In this document: piece after piece, positions 8,226 through 13,880 of the stretch
How the letters are laid out: every line of letters begins with the position of its first letter
How positions within the stretch are numbered: the first letter of the stretch is position 1
Virus record (IMG/VR): IMGVR_UViG_3300029258_002040
Coordinates: 1 to 42,782 of that record
From: a virus
DNA: 42,782 nt
Reading direction: 5' to 3' (one strand)
Translations under genes and position numbers: made by a program
The notes under the pieces: model-generated
Told to the model about the DNA's origin: nothing
What the model saw: only the letters and a program-made list of their open reading frames with translations
The model's database searches: none

Positions 8226-8293
8226 CCCTCGACCGGGCAAAAGGATGAAGAGCACGAGGCTCTCTGGGGGAAGTCGAAAATCCCGGCCGAGGG
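8226..8293 (-). ncRNA. Structured RNA element or long-loop terminator (element A)
   Basis: Arms 8282-8293 and 8226-8237 form a 12-bp stem on minus-strand RNA with one G-U pair that would be an A-C mismatch on the plus strand. The 44-base loop holds an inner hairpin, AGAGC/GCTCT (8249-8263). The stem is followed by CUUUUAC and then by the ribosome site of the 8206 gene. It could be a terminator, an mRNA-stability element or a packaging site. A matching design is at 9819-9882. Confidence 0.55.
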
Positions 8294-8299
8294 AGGAAG

Positions 8300-8641
8300 T
8301 CATTCCTTGATCGTTGCAATATGCCAGCTCCTCGCGTCGATGACATCCGGATTTTTCTCGCAAACAGGACAACGCAACCGGCGTGTCAACATGGCGCGAT
8401 CGCCGCCGTTCGATTCGTATTTCTTCCGGATATCCGGATCACACTTGACGCACTTCCAGACAATCTCATCTTCATATAGAATCCGCATACAATGCTCCTG
8501 ACCGTCTTTAATCTTCAATGTTTTGGTTATCGTATCGCATACCTTGCACTTGAAGATTATATACTCACCGTCTCGATAAGTAAAGATATCCTTTGGCCTG
8601 TGGATGCATTGTTCGCGTCTTATTTTTTCTTCGGGATCCAA
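8300..8641 (-). CDS. Cys-rich zinc-binding protein, function unknown
   Basis: 113 residues from a TTG start at 8641 that follows GGAGGAG closely. Three CxxC pairs are visible: KCKVCD (about 32), KCVKCD (about 63) and RCPVCEK (about 91), with His12 and Cys12-region residues possibly adding ligands. This suggests two zinc-ribbon-like modules. It overlaps the preceding Rossmann-like gene by 22 bases. No specific family recognised; it could bind nucleic acid or act as a protein adaptor. Confidence 0.72.
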   Translation of the reverse strand: MDPEEKIRREQCIHRPKDIFTYRDGEYIIFKCKVCDTITKTLKIKDGQEHCMRILYEDEIVWKCVKCDPDIRKKYESNGGDRAMLTRRLRCPVCEKNPDVIDARSWHIATIKE

Positions 8642-9183
8642 AACTCCTCCTCGTCCGGTTCAAAGTTAAGCGTGCTGCTGTGAAAGGTAACGCCGTGCAA
8701 TTCCAGATCCTTGACCGTGTAACTCTTCCAGATCCGGTGTATATTGTCGTAAACGTGCTGTCCGTTGTTCGGACAACCCTCGTATCTGTTGTACAGGCCG
8801 TTCGGCCATGGCTTCAGGTTGATTCCGATACCGAGTATCTTCTTGCATCCGCGGCAGATCAGATAATGCAGCGCCGAAAACATCGATACCCCGTTCTTGA
8901 CGAGGAACGGTGGAAAATCGTTCATCTCCATGAAGAGCGACTCCGGGCCTCCCTTCGGAATAAACCGCATGACGATAAGATTCGTCGGCTTGCCGTCCTT
9001 GAAGAGAAAACTCTCGGGCGTGATCGATACCCAATACATCTTGCCGTTCCATTTGATCCGCTTGTACGATTCGTTGACACAGACCTTGACCGGGATCTTC
9101 CACTCCTTCGCCTGCTCCCATTCCTCTTCGAGGTCCGGGCCATTGCAAATCAGTAGGCCGTCGTATTCAGCCTTCTTCTTCAC
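8620..9183 (-). CDS. Rossmann-like protein, possible glycosyltransferase/MptE-like (paralogue 2)
   Basis: 187 residues from a GTG start preceded by AGGGAA. The order of motifs is the same as in the gene at 4829-5461: LLICNGPDL, then KVCVNESYKRI, then MYWVSITPESF, then NGVSMFSALHYL and CKKILGIGINL. The two are clearly related though divergent. The fold resembles phage proteins annotated as sialyltransferase-like or MptE-like, but I cannot name the substrate. It is embedded in the small-gene run leading to the terminase, overlapping both neighbours by about 20 bases. Confidence 0.72.
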   Translation of the reverse strand: MKKKAEYDGLLICNGPDLEEEWEQAKEWKIPVKVCVNESYKRIKWNGKMYWVSITPESFLFKDGKPTNLIVMRFIPKGGPESLFMEMNDFPPFLVKNGVSMFSALHYLICRGCKKILGIGINLKPWPNGLYNRYEGCPNNGQHVYDNIHRIWKSYTVKDLELHGVTFHSSTLNFEPDEEEFWIPKKK

Positions 9184-9388
9184 GATCGATTTCCCTGATT
9201 ACCTCGCGCTTGAGATAATCGATTTCAATGCTCATCATGCCGATCAGCGCGTCTCGATCGCCTCTATGCTTGCACATCGACGCGTCAGTATCCGGGTCGT
9301 GAAAGACAACGCAATAAACGGAGATTCCGCACTCATCGTCCATGAACGCATCGATCTTGTCCAGGAGCTCCTGCTGCATTTTGGTCAT
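9167..9388 (-). CDS. Small acidic protein, function unknown
   Basis: 73 residues, acidic, with a Cys/His cluster (DDECGISVYCVVFHDPDTDASM then CKHRGD; quoted in two parts) and a helical, highly charged C-terminus ending REIDREEEG. GAGGA lies upstream of the ATG at a usable spacing. The last codons overlap the next gene. I do not recognise a family; the Cys/His residues could coordinate a metal. Confidence 0.6.
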   Translation of the reverse strand: MTKMQQELLDKIDAFMDDECGISVYCVVFHDPDTDASMCKHRGDRDALIGMMSIEIDYLKREVIREIDREEEG

Positions 9389-9457
9389 GTTTTAATATCC
9401 TCAATAGCCGATGTTGATTTATGTGCCTTGTGCTCGTTCTCTGTAGGTATTGGTTCG

Positions 9458-9730
9458 TCACAGCACCATCTCGCGGATCGACACCTGGATCTCGGAGATC
9501 CTCTTCGCGAATCCGCGCAGGTCCGTCGAGATCTCCGACAAGAGCTGCGCCATATGACGGTTCGGACGCAGCGGGGCATCATACGGCTGCGCCTTGGTGC
9601 TATGATCGTCTCCGCAGATCTCCCCGCGTAACCTCTCCATCATCTCGACCGCCATTTCAAGATTATGAAGCGAATACTCGATCTGCGAGTTGCGATTCTC
9701 CTTGCATGTTGCCTCTCCTGTGATAGCCAT
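9458..9730 (-). CDS. Small helical protein, function unknown
   Basis: 90 residues, start chosen at ATG 9730 behind AAGGAGG. Two helical segments (about 17-38 and 58-90) flank a loop with His and Cys. It is the first gene after a strong terminator (9745-9786), so its expression depends on read-through or an unrecognised promoter. Family not recognised. Between its stop and the 9388 gene lie about 70 bases with a reading frame that ends in ATGA with the next start but has no usable start codon. Confidence 0.6.
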   Translation of the reverse strand: MAITGEATCKENRNSQIEYSLHNLEMAVEMMERLRGEICGDDHSTKAQPYDAPLRPNRHMAQLLSEISTDLRGFAKRISEIQVSIREMVL

Positions 9731-9744
9731 AAATCCTCCTTGTT

Positions 9745-9786
9745 AAAAACGCGCCGGCCGGCAAAGGCCAGTAAACCGGCCGACGC
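9745..9786 (-). terminator. Strong intrinsic terminator within the leftward small-gene unit
   Basis: On minus-strand RNA, bases 9776-9786 pair with 9751-9761 in an 11-bp GC-rich stem (one G-U pair that would be mismatched on the other strand), closing a 14-base loop, followed by GTTTTTAAC. It lies between the 9888 and 9730 genes, so it would separate the upstream small genes from the packaging genes unless antitermination or read-through occurs. Confidence 0.75.
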
Positions 9787-9818
9787 AGGGCCAGAACTAC
9801 TCTTTCGCCTTATTCAAA

Positions 9819-9882
9819 AGCCTAGCGGAAAGCCAATATTGCCCTCGTGGGAGGACACCAGTTTAAGGACCACCGCTAGGCT
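9819..9882 (-). ncRNA. Structured RNA element or long-loop terminator (element B)
   Basis: AGCCTAGCGG (9819-9828) and its exact complement (9873-9882) form a perfect 10-bp stem around a 44-base loop, the same loop length as element A at 8226-8293. The minus-strand stem is followed by CUUUUGA-type sequence, and the loop includes a small hairpin CCTC/GAGG. A 25-codon frame (9813-9890) whose ATG overlaps the stop of the preceding gene spans the same bases, so a coding role cannot be fully excluded. Confidence 0.5.
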
Positions 9883-9887
9883 TATTT

Positions 9888-10127
9888 TCATGCCAACCCC
9901 TCACCCTCATCCTGCAAAAGCCCGTTCACGCCGTCCCAGAAAAGCCGCTTCGCAATCTCGTCGTAATCCTCCCCCTCGTGCACCTGCTCGAAACGGCGCT
10001 TCAGAAATTCCCCAACTTCGCACGGCCGAAGCGTAACCCAGAAATGAAGCGATACCTTCCCGTGCTCCCCGAATCGATCCAGGTTCGTAAGAGTTATCGA
10101 ATTGACTGTCTCGATGTCGTCGCTCAT
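9888..10127 (-). CDS. Small acidic protein, function unknown
   Basis: 79 residues using ATG 10127; a TTG six codons upstream is less likely. The ATG overlaps the stop of the preceding membrane protein (ATGA), so translation is probably coupled. The sequence has a beta-like N-terminal half (VNSITLTNLDRFG, VSLHFWVTLRPCEVG) and a helical, acidic C-terminus. No domain recognised. It is the last gene before element B and the terminator at 9745-9786. Confidence 0.62.
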   Translation of the reverse strand: MSDDIETVNSITLTNLDRFGEHGKVSLHFWVTLRPCEVGEFLKRRFEQVHEGEDYDEIAKRLFWDGVNGLLQDEGEGLA

Positions 10128-10288
10128 AGCCCATCCACGAAACAAAACGAGGCTATCAAAATGATGAACATGAAAGAGGCCATGTCATTCTTCCCGACCA
10201 TAGCCAGGGCCACAAGACCACACACGATCGCGGTACGAAATATCCAGAGGCCCGTCACCCAATGCTTCTCATATTCCTCGTCGCTCAT
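10124..10288 (-). CDS. Small two-span membrane protein (holin-size)
   Basis: 54 residues using the ATG at 10288, supported because that ATG overlaps the stop of the upstream small gene (ATGA) and has GGGGAA before it. Two hydrophobic helices are visible, about residues 12-32 (IFRTAIVCGLVALAMV) and 36-52 (MASFMFIILIASFCFV), with a charged N-terminus. Size and topology fit a class II holin or another small membrane protein; there is no adjacent endolysin to support the holin reading. Confidence 0.6.
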   Translation of the reverse strand: MSDEEYEKHWVTGLWIFRTAIVCGLVALAMVGKNDMASFMFIILIASFCFVDGL

Positions 10289-10455
10289 GGTTTCCCCAAT
10301 TTCTTCCAAACAGGACATTCCTTCTCGCAGCACCTCCGCGTCCGAAAAGCCGTCGCGTTTCCGATCTTGCAAGAAATCATCTTCTGGCAGGTAATCTGCT
10401 TGAACCTGAGCTTGCAGTATTTGCTGAAGGTCTTGAAAGTTATCAGGCGCTTCAT
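10285..10455 (-). CDS. 56-residue Cys-rich basic protein
   Basis: Frame from ATG 10455 to TGA 10285. Both ends use ATGA overlaps with neighbours, which strongly supports it as a real coupled gene. The protein is basic, with Cys at about 14, 23, 29, 42, 43 and 47; the motif RRCCEKECPVW recalls phage proteins with a CCxxxCPVW-like signature. It may bind metal or nucleic acid. Too short for confident family assignment. Confidence 0.65.
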   Translation of the reverse strand: MKRLITFKTFSKYCKLRFKQITCQKMISCKIGNATAFRTRRCCEKECPVWKKLGKP

Positions 10456-10745
10456 ATCAGCACATTCCCATGTTTCCGGTTGAACTCATCGATGAGCTTT
10501 TTCAGCTCTTCTCGCGACGCTTTTGCGACGCTGAGACATAGAAAATCAAACAAATCCGGGTTGGTGAGATTATCAAGCCACTTATTCTTGAAGTAACGGA
10601 TCTCGTTGAGCAGGGTTATGATCCGAAGCGCGTCATTCAAAGCAGACATCGGCATATCGTACGCTTCCGTAGGCTTCTTCTTTTCATTCCGCATGACCTT
10701 ACTCCCGCAAAAATACCACTCCCCATTCCAGTAAATATGACTCAC
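10452..10745 (-). CDS. Hypothetical protein with GTG start, possible frameshift at its 5' end
   Basis: 97 residues from a GTG at 10745. The same frame stays open upstream to about 10803 and would encode NECIKQVFDPTGRPVSHIYW, which looks like real protein, but it has no start codon there. A well-placed ribosome site (AAGGAG) instead serves an ATG in another frame that gives a 14-residue peptide ending exactly on the GTG. So either a coupled leader or a single-base indel is present. The remainder is helical with YWNGEWYFCGSK near the start; function unknown. Confidence 0.6.
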   Translation of the reverse strand: MSHIYWNGEWYFCGSKVMRNEKKKPTEAYDMPMSALNDALRIITLLNEIRYFKNKWLDNLTNPDLFDFLCLSVAKASREELKKLIDEFNRKHGNVLI

Positions 10746-10786
10746 CGGCCGCCCGGTCGGATCGAAAACCTGTTTGATGCACTCAT
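10742..10786 (-). CDS. 14-residue upstream reading frame (leader or frameshift remnant)
   Basis: ATG 10786 lies eight bases after AAGGAG and encodes MSASNRFSIRPGGR, stopping at TGA 10742 so that the stop overlaps the GTG start of the next gene. It may be a translational-coupling leader, or the true 5' end of that gene before a frame change. No conserved signature is visible. Confidence 0.3.
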   Translation of the reverse strand: MSASNRFSIRPGGR

Positions 10787-10798
10787 TCCGTGGACTCC

Positions 10799-11173
10799 TT
10801 AACTTTCATACAGCATACCGGCATGAATAATGACATTCCCGTCGCGCATCTCGCCGGCCTCTGTTTTCCAAAAGCCCCGCTGCACATATAAAACGGGCTT
10901 CGCATGAGGCAATATCAGCCGAACAGCCATCAATTCGTTGGTCGCCGGATAGAACAGAACGCTACCCTGCTCCAGACCGTCAACGCGATCCAGCTTCACG
11001 ATATGATTATACGCATCGTAATCTCCAACGATCCTGTATTCGACCTCGACCAAACCGCAAGGTTCCGGGAAACGAACAAAATCATCCTTTCCGCTGCCAA
11101 CCCGTTTTCCATGCTTCATCAGAAAATCGCTCAATAGGGATTCGTGCTTCGACCGCTCCCGCTCCAGAATCAT
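10799..11173 (-). CDS. Hypothetical protein, function unknown
   Basis: 124 residues from ATG 11173, overlapping the upstream membrane/zinc-ribbon gene stop by four bases. A short helical N-terminus (ERERSKHESLLSDFLMKHGK) precedes a mostly beta-strand domain (VEVEYRIVGDYDAY, SVLFYPATNELMAVRLIL, KPVLYVQRGFW). I recognise no family. All-beta composition and small size fit an accessory protein; nothing shows its role. Confidence 0.62.
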   Translation of the reverse strand: MILERERSKHESLLSDFLMKHGKRVGSGKDDFVRFPEPCGLVEVEYRIVGDYDAYNHIVKLDRVDGLEQGSVLFYPATNELMAVRLILPHAKPVLYVQRGFWKTEAGEMRDGNVIIHAGMLYES

Positions 11174-11805
11174 GTCGTCGACCCCTCCGTCTCCGCAAGC
11201 CTCCGATACTCTTCAACACGGCATCCATCCGTATCCTTCAAATCGCAGTCCACGCAATACCCGGCCTGCAAATCGTCGCACCCCCTCCCCTTCGGTTCGT
11301 TAAGTTGAACACCAGCATCGACACGCATTTGGCAATCCCTGCAAATTTTTTCACCTTCAGACATCTTCTCACGCGCCCCCAACACAACAGGCTGGCCGCA
11401 AACAGCACAATCGTATACCTCCGGCCTACCCTCAGCAAAAGACTTAGGCCGCTCCACAATCGGCGATCCATCCTCCCTAATACCAGTAACAGAAATGTTC
11501 TCTCCAGTTTCCTCAGGCATCGCATGACAAACCGGAGATACATCATCCATTACCAAACGAACAGCACCATCCACCGCACCGCGGCCACACCGCCGATGGC
11601 GCACCAAAAACAAAATCGGAAACCAAAGCGGAAACGTCACAACGAAAAACAAAACCAAAAGAGACGCGCCAACTCCAAGCATCACCCGAAACAAAAATCC
11701 CCATATCTCAGTCGCAGCCGCCAGAAAATCTTGAAAACAGATTGGCTCAGCGGAGGGGTGTTTGGGAAGGAAAGGGGGGTTTTCACGATCTTCGGCCTTT
11801 TGCAT
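11170..11805 (-). CDS. Membrane-anchored zinc-ribbon protein, first gene of the leftward small-gene unit
   Basis: 211 residues from ATG 11805. A hydrophobic stretch around residues 37-70 (RVMLGVGASLLVLFFVV, PLWFPILFLV) makes one hairpin or two spans. The soluble C-terminal part has CxxC knuckles (DCAVCG, ICRDCQ, YCVDCD), typical of zinc ribbons. An ATG 30 codons upstream exists, but the best promoter in the area (11813-11840) would start RNA almost at the 11805 ATG, implying leaderless translation or a further downstream start. No ribosome site is visible. Confidence 0.6.
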   Translation of the reverse strand: MQKAEDRENPPFLPKHPSAEPICFQDFLAAATEIWGFLFRVMLGVGASLLVLFFVVTFPLWFPILFLVRHRRCGRGAVDGAVRLVMDDVSPVCHAMPEETGENISVTGIREDGSPIVERPKSFAEGRPEVYDCAVCGQPVVLGAREKMSEGEKICRDCQMRVDAGVQLNEPKGRGCDDLQAGYCVDCDLKDTDGCRVEEYRRLAETEGSTT

Positions 11806-11812
11806 GGAAAAT

Positions 11813-11840
11813 AGTCTACTCGCCGTCCATACTTTGTCAA
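11813..11840 (-). promoter_or_regulatory. Leftward sigma70-type promoter with TGTC/GACA dyad
   Basis: On the minus strand TTGACA (11835-11840), a 16-base spacer and TAGACT (11813-11818) make a reasonable promoter. The -35 box lies in the dyad TTGTC-TT-GACAA (11834-11845), similar to dyads at the promoters at 12267 and 22967. Transcription would begin near 11806, next to the ATG at 11805. Confidence 0.6.
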
Positions 11841-11915
11841 GACAAAAAAAATATTTGTTTGGGAAAGAGGGGATTTTGAAAATTTTTTGGCGCATTTTTG
11901 AGGGTAGTCTGATTT

Positions 11916-11951
11916 GGGGTCTTGGGTCAGCGGTTGGGGGGCCGGGTGGGG
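11916..11951 (+). other. G-quadruplex-forming motif
   Basis: The plus strand has four G runs, GGGG (11916), GGG (11924), GGGGGG (11936) and GGG/GGGG (11944-11951), separated by short loops. This satisfies the usual G4 pattern. It lies in the divergent regulatory gap, upstream of both promoters. No role can be shown. Confidence 0.5.
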
Positions 11952-12260
11952 TCGAAAAATGATCGCGTGTTCAATAATTCGGCCGGAACGTCCGATAATG
12001 CCTATTCGGTTGCATTGTTTTGGTCGGTGTATCGCCGTGACTATAACAGGTTTACATAAAAATAGGGCACAATCCGGCAATTATGGCCGTTTACCATAGC
12101 GAACGGTTCAGCCTGAGATCCGCTAAAACTGCACATTTTTCTGTGCAATCGATCCAGCCGGATGACGATGATAAATCACATTTCAGATCAAAAAGCAGTT
12201 TCCCGCTCACCGTCACGGAAAAAAGCCGGGCTTTCATTCCAGGATCAAAAAAATAAAAAA

Positions 12261-12294
12261 AATGTCTTGACATTGTTATGACAAGGTGTACACT
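12261..12294 (+). promoter_or_regulatory. Rightward promoter with overlapping operator
   Basis: TTGACA (12267-12272), a 16-base spacer and TACACT (12289-12294) form a sigma70-like promoter for the 12342-13372 genes. The -35 box sits in the perfect dyad AATGTC-TT-GACATT (12261-12274), overlapped by a second dyad TTGT-TATG-ACAA (12273-12284). The block ATGTCTTGACATTGT recurs with one change at 22955-22969, so one regulator probably acts at both sites. Confidence 0.65.
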
Positions 12295-12341
12295 GATCCA
12301 TGGAGTCAAGAGTTAATCTAATTTATTGGAACGGAGGTGAT

Positions 12342-12509
12342 ATGAGCAGGCTTGACGAAATGACTGATCAAGAGCTAACGAAGTTAACCCAGGACGCGGA
12401 GCAAGGGAGGAGGTTAAAACGCCGCGTGCTACAACTTGAACTCGCATGTAGCGCGTTCATGCAAATAACGCTTCTGATGGAGGATCAAGACAATGAAGGC
12501 CAGGATTGA
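12342..12509 (+). CDS. Small helical protein, first gene of the rightward operon
   Basis: 55 residues from ATG 12342, behind a near-perfect ribosome site (GGAGGTGAT). The sequence is helical, with LTQDAEQGRRLKRRVLQLEL suggesting a short coiled coil or basic helix. It is the first product made from the operator-controlled promoter at 12267. No family recognised; a small regulator or host-interaction peptide would fit the position, but this is a guess. Confidence 0.6.
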   Translation: MSRLDEMTDQELTKLTQDAEQGRRLKRRVLQLELACSAFMQITLLMEDQDNEGQD

Positions 12510-12678
12510 AAAGGGCAAGCTGATAATTGAGATTGAAGCCAACACCCAGAACCCGGAACCGAGCGCAAGCGGAAAAACCCTTGTTGTCGCCAGCTCCCGG
12601 GGCAACAAGAAAACCGAGTGTGAAGTGAACGGAAAGCCGGTCATTATCGGCTTGAACGCGTACATTAAGCGCGACTAA
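12493..12678 (+). CDS. Conserved small phage protein, function unknown
   Basis: 61 residues overlapping the previous gene by 17 bases. The layout, a beta N-terminus (KLIIEIEANTQNPEPSASGKTLVVASSR split as two strands) then GNKKTECEVNGKPVIIGLNAYIK, resembles a small conserved protein seen in many phages and mobile elements, whose function I do not know. The Ser-Gly-Lys-Thr run is not a real P-loop. Expressed with its neighbours from the promoter at 12267. Confidence 0.72.
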   Translation: MKARIEKGKLIIEIEANTQNPEPSASGKTLVVASSRGNKKTECEVNGKPVIIGLNAYIKRD

Positions 12679-12717
12679 AAAGGGGTACGATTCCGACTTT
12701 TATAAAGGGCCAGAAAA

Positions 12718-13116
12718 ATGACAACTGCACAACTGACAGAGGTTAAGACCAGGCGCAACGAAAAAGCCGAGGAGCTGCGCCAGGCGCTCCCGCAATTCAC
12801 CGGATCCACGGAGTTTTATCGCCATTGGTTAGGCTTCATTTACACCGAGGGTATCAAATATCTCGCTGAAAAGGCCGGGGCCTACTGGCTGATTGACGCC
12901 ATCGGGAGCCACCAGATCCGGCGCCAGGTCATGGACTGCCGCTTCCAGGTCTGGACGTTGACAGTATCCAAAGACCGGAGCGCTTACTTGACAATGCGCG
13001 AGGACGTAGGCGAGCCCTGCAAGGTGAGCCAAGAGATCCCATTCACCGACTTTCCGCAAGATTCTATCAAACTGCTCTTTATCGACGGTACGCTTCTCCT
13101 GCCGTCTGAATATTGA
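12718..13116 (+). CDS. DUF6876-like protein
   Basis: 132 residues. The run FTGSTEFYRHWLGF, YTEGIKYLAEKAGAYWLIDA and the following FQVWTLTV strand match my memory of the DUF6876 family, small proteins of phages and mobile elements with no known activity. The protein appears alpha/beta with an AYWLIDAI core. Its ribosome region (AAAGGGCCAGAAAA) resembles that of the next gene (TAGGAGGCCAGAA). It sits third in the rightward operon. Confidence 0.72.
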   Translation: MTTAQLTEVKTRRNEKAEELRQALPQFTGSTEFYRHWLGFIYTEGIKYLAEKAGAYWLIDAIGSHQIRRQVMDCRFQVWTLTVSKDRSAYLTMREDVGEPCKVSQEIPFTDFPQDSIKLLFIDGTLLLPSEY

Positions 13117-13129
13117 TAGGAGGCCAGAA

Positions 13130-13372
13130 ATGAGACAATTTTTTGAAGGCGACCGCGTTAGGGTTGCAATCCAGGAGCCGGAAGTCTGGGCCGATGGCCT
13201 AGCGGAACAGATCAACGGCCTGTCAGCCACGGTCGAGCAGATCCGCGAAGAAGCGCCTCCGTTCAATCCTGGGCGCTTCGTCTTTGCCCGGTTCGACTCC
13301 CCTCCTCCTGCCCGTTATTACGGCACGATGTCGGGCTTTTGGTTCAAACCTGAAGAGCTCAAGCCCTGCTGA
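13130..13372 (+). CDS. Small protein closing the rightward operon, function unknown
   Basis: 80 residues from ATG 13130 with TAGGAGG upstream. The sequence looks like a small beta-barrel: DRVRVAIQEPEVW, LSATVEQIREEAPP, GRFVFARFDSP, GFWFKPEELKP. This pattern recalls SH3-like phage proteins, but no specific family is recognised. It is followed 20 bases later by a strong terminator, so it is the last gene of the unit. Confidence 0.65.
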   Translation: MRQFFEGDRVRVAIQEPEVWADGLAEQINGLSATVEQIREEAPPFNPGRFVFARFDSPPPARYYGTMSGFWFKPEELKPC

Positions 13373-13391
13373 CCTATCTCCCCTCCCTCTT

Positions 13392-13421
13392 AGCCCGGAG
13401 CTAACCCCTCCGGGCTTTTTT
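13392..13421 (+). terminator. Strong intrinsic terminator of the rightward operon
   Basis: AGCCCGGAG (13392-13400) and CTCCGGGCT (13408-13416) form a perfect 9-bp stem with a 7-base loop, followed directly by a run of six T residues. It lies just after the 13372 stop. Confidence 0.9.
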
Positions 13422-13450
13422 ATTGGCCTGGGCTCCCTGGTTCGATCGCT

Positions 13451-13581
13451 GCCGCCTTCGGCGGCGCTACGTCCTTCGGCCGGGTTTCGCCCCTTCGGGG
13501 CGGTTTGCGGTAGGTTTGCGGTAGGTTTGAAAACCGCTGCGTCGTACTGGCGGGTTGATGGCGCGTTTCGGCCTTCGGCCG
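13451..13581. repeat. Cluster of GC-rich TTC-loop hairpins
   Basis: Three perfect hairpins with TTC loops, at 13451-13465 (6 bp), 13488-13502 (6 bp) and 13569-13581 (5 bp), plus a degenerate one near 13472-13484, lie between the rightward terminator and the end of the leftward operon. Two tandem copies of TTTGCGGTAGG (13504-13514, 13515-13525) lie among them. The layout recalls REP-like or transcription-blocking elements; reading frames crossing the region look artefactual. Confidence 0.6.
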
Positions 13582-13626
13582 GTTGATACCCGTGACCGGT
13601 TGTAAAATCGATTCTGACGCTGGATT

Positions 13627-13866
13627 TTAACTCTGAGAGCATGATTTCGACACTCGTCCCCTGTAAGGCATATACGCATACATCGGGCACTCCTCAATAC
13701 CGCAATCAAAAAGTCCGTCTGCGTAGTATCCCATGCAATCACAACACTTTGCGATCATCGCCTCTTTTCGTGTCAATTTTTTACCTCTGAGATACTTCAA
13801 AATCAACGTTTTTCCTGCTGATCCTTTTGCCACAGTTTCGATTTTTCTGATGATATCTTCACACAT
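13627..13866 (-). CDS. Cys-rich conserved phage protein
   Basis: 79 residues from ATG 13866 behind AAGGAGGAAA. The C-terminal half has CCDCMGYYADGLFDCGIEEC then PMYAYMPYRG, a pattern I associate with a small phage family in which conserved cysteines probably bind metal. The N-terminal half is a basic helix (AKGSAGKTLILKYLRGKKL). It is the last gene of the long leftward replication operon, directly after the initiator-like gene. Confidence 0.75.
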   Translation of the reverse strand: MCEDIIRKIETVAKGSAGKTLILKYLRGKKLTRKEAMIAKCCDCMGYYADGLFDCGIEECPMYAYMPYRGRVSKSCSQS

Positions 13867-13880
13867 CGCTTTTTCCTCCT

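Larger units (their letters stand above)
11806..12341. other. Divergent regulatory region between leftward and rightward units
   Basis: About 535 bases without a gene I can support. It holds a leftward promoter (11813-11840), a G-rich quadruplex-like tract (11916-11951), a small hairpin TGCACA/TGTGCA (12130-12147), a GC-centred palindrome followed by T or A runs (about 12218-12242) and the rightward promoter/operator (12261-12294). Short frames on both strands (for example 11959-12099 plus and 12091-12240 minus) have weak or no ribosome sites and unusual composition. Confidence 0.6.

Noticed and set aside
8226-8293. Hammerhead-like ribozyme reading of element A (plus strand has GAUGA then GAAAA)
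   Set aside because: The conserved core order CUGAUGA-stem-GAAA is not met and the stem pairing favours the minus-strand RNA.
9385-9460. Reading frame ending in ATGA with the 9388 gene
   Set aside because: No start codon after the stop of the upstream gene; longer versions overlap that gene in an Arg-rich shadow frame.
12025-12060. Leftward extended -10 (TGTTATAGT)
   Set aside because: No acceptable -35 box and no leftward gene begins nearby; may be chance.
11959-12099. 46-codon plus-strand frame in the regulatory gap
   Set aside because: Only a weak GGTGGGG upstream, no promoter clearly before it, and a Cys/Arg-rich sequence without neighbours; also overlapped by frames on the other strand.
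13223-13690. 155-codon minus-strand frame
   Set aside because: It spans the terminator and hairpin cluster and the end of the rightward gene, with low-complexity Pro/Gly/Arg sequence and no ribosome site.
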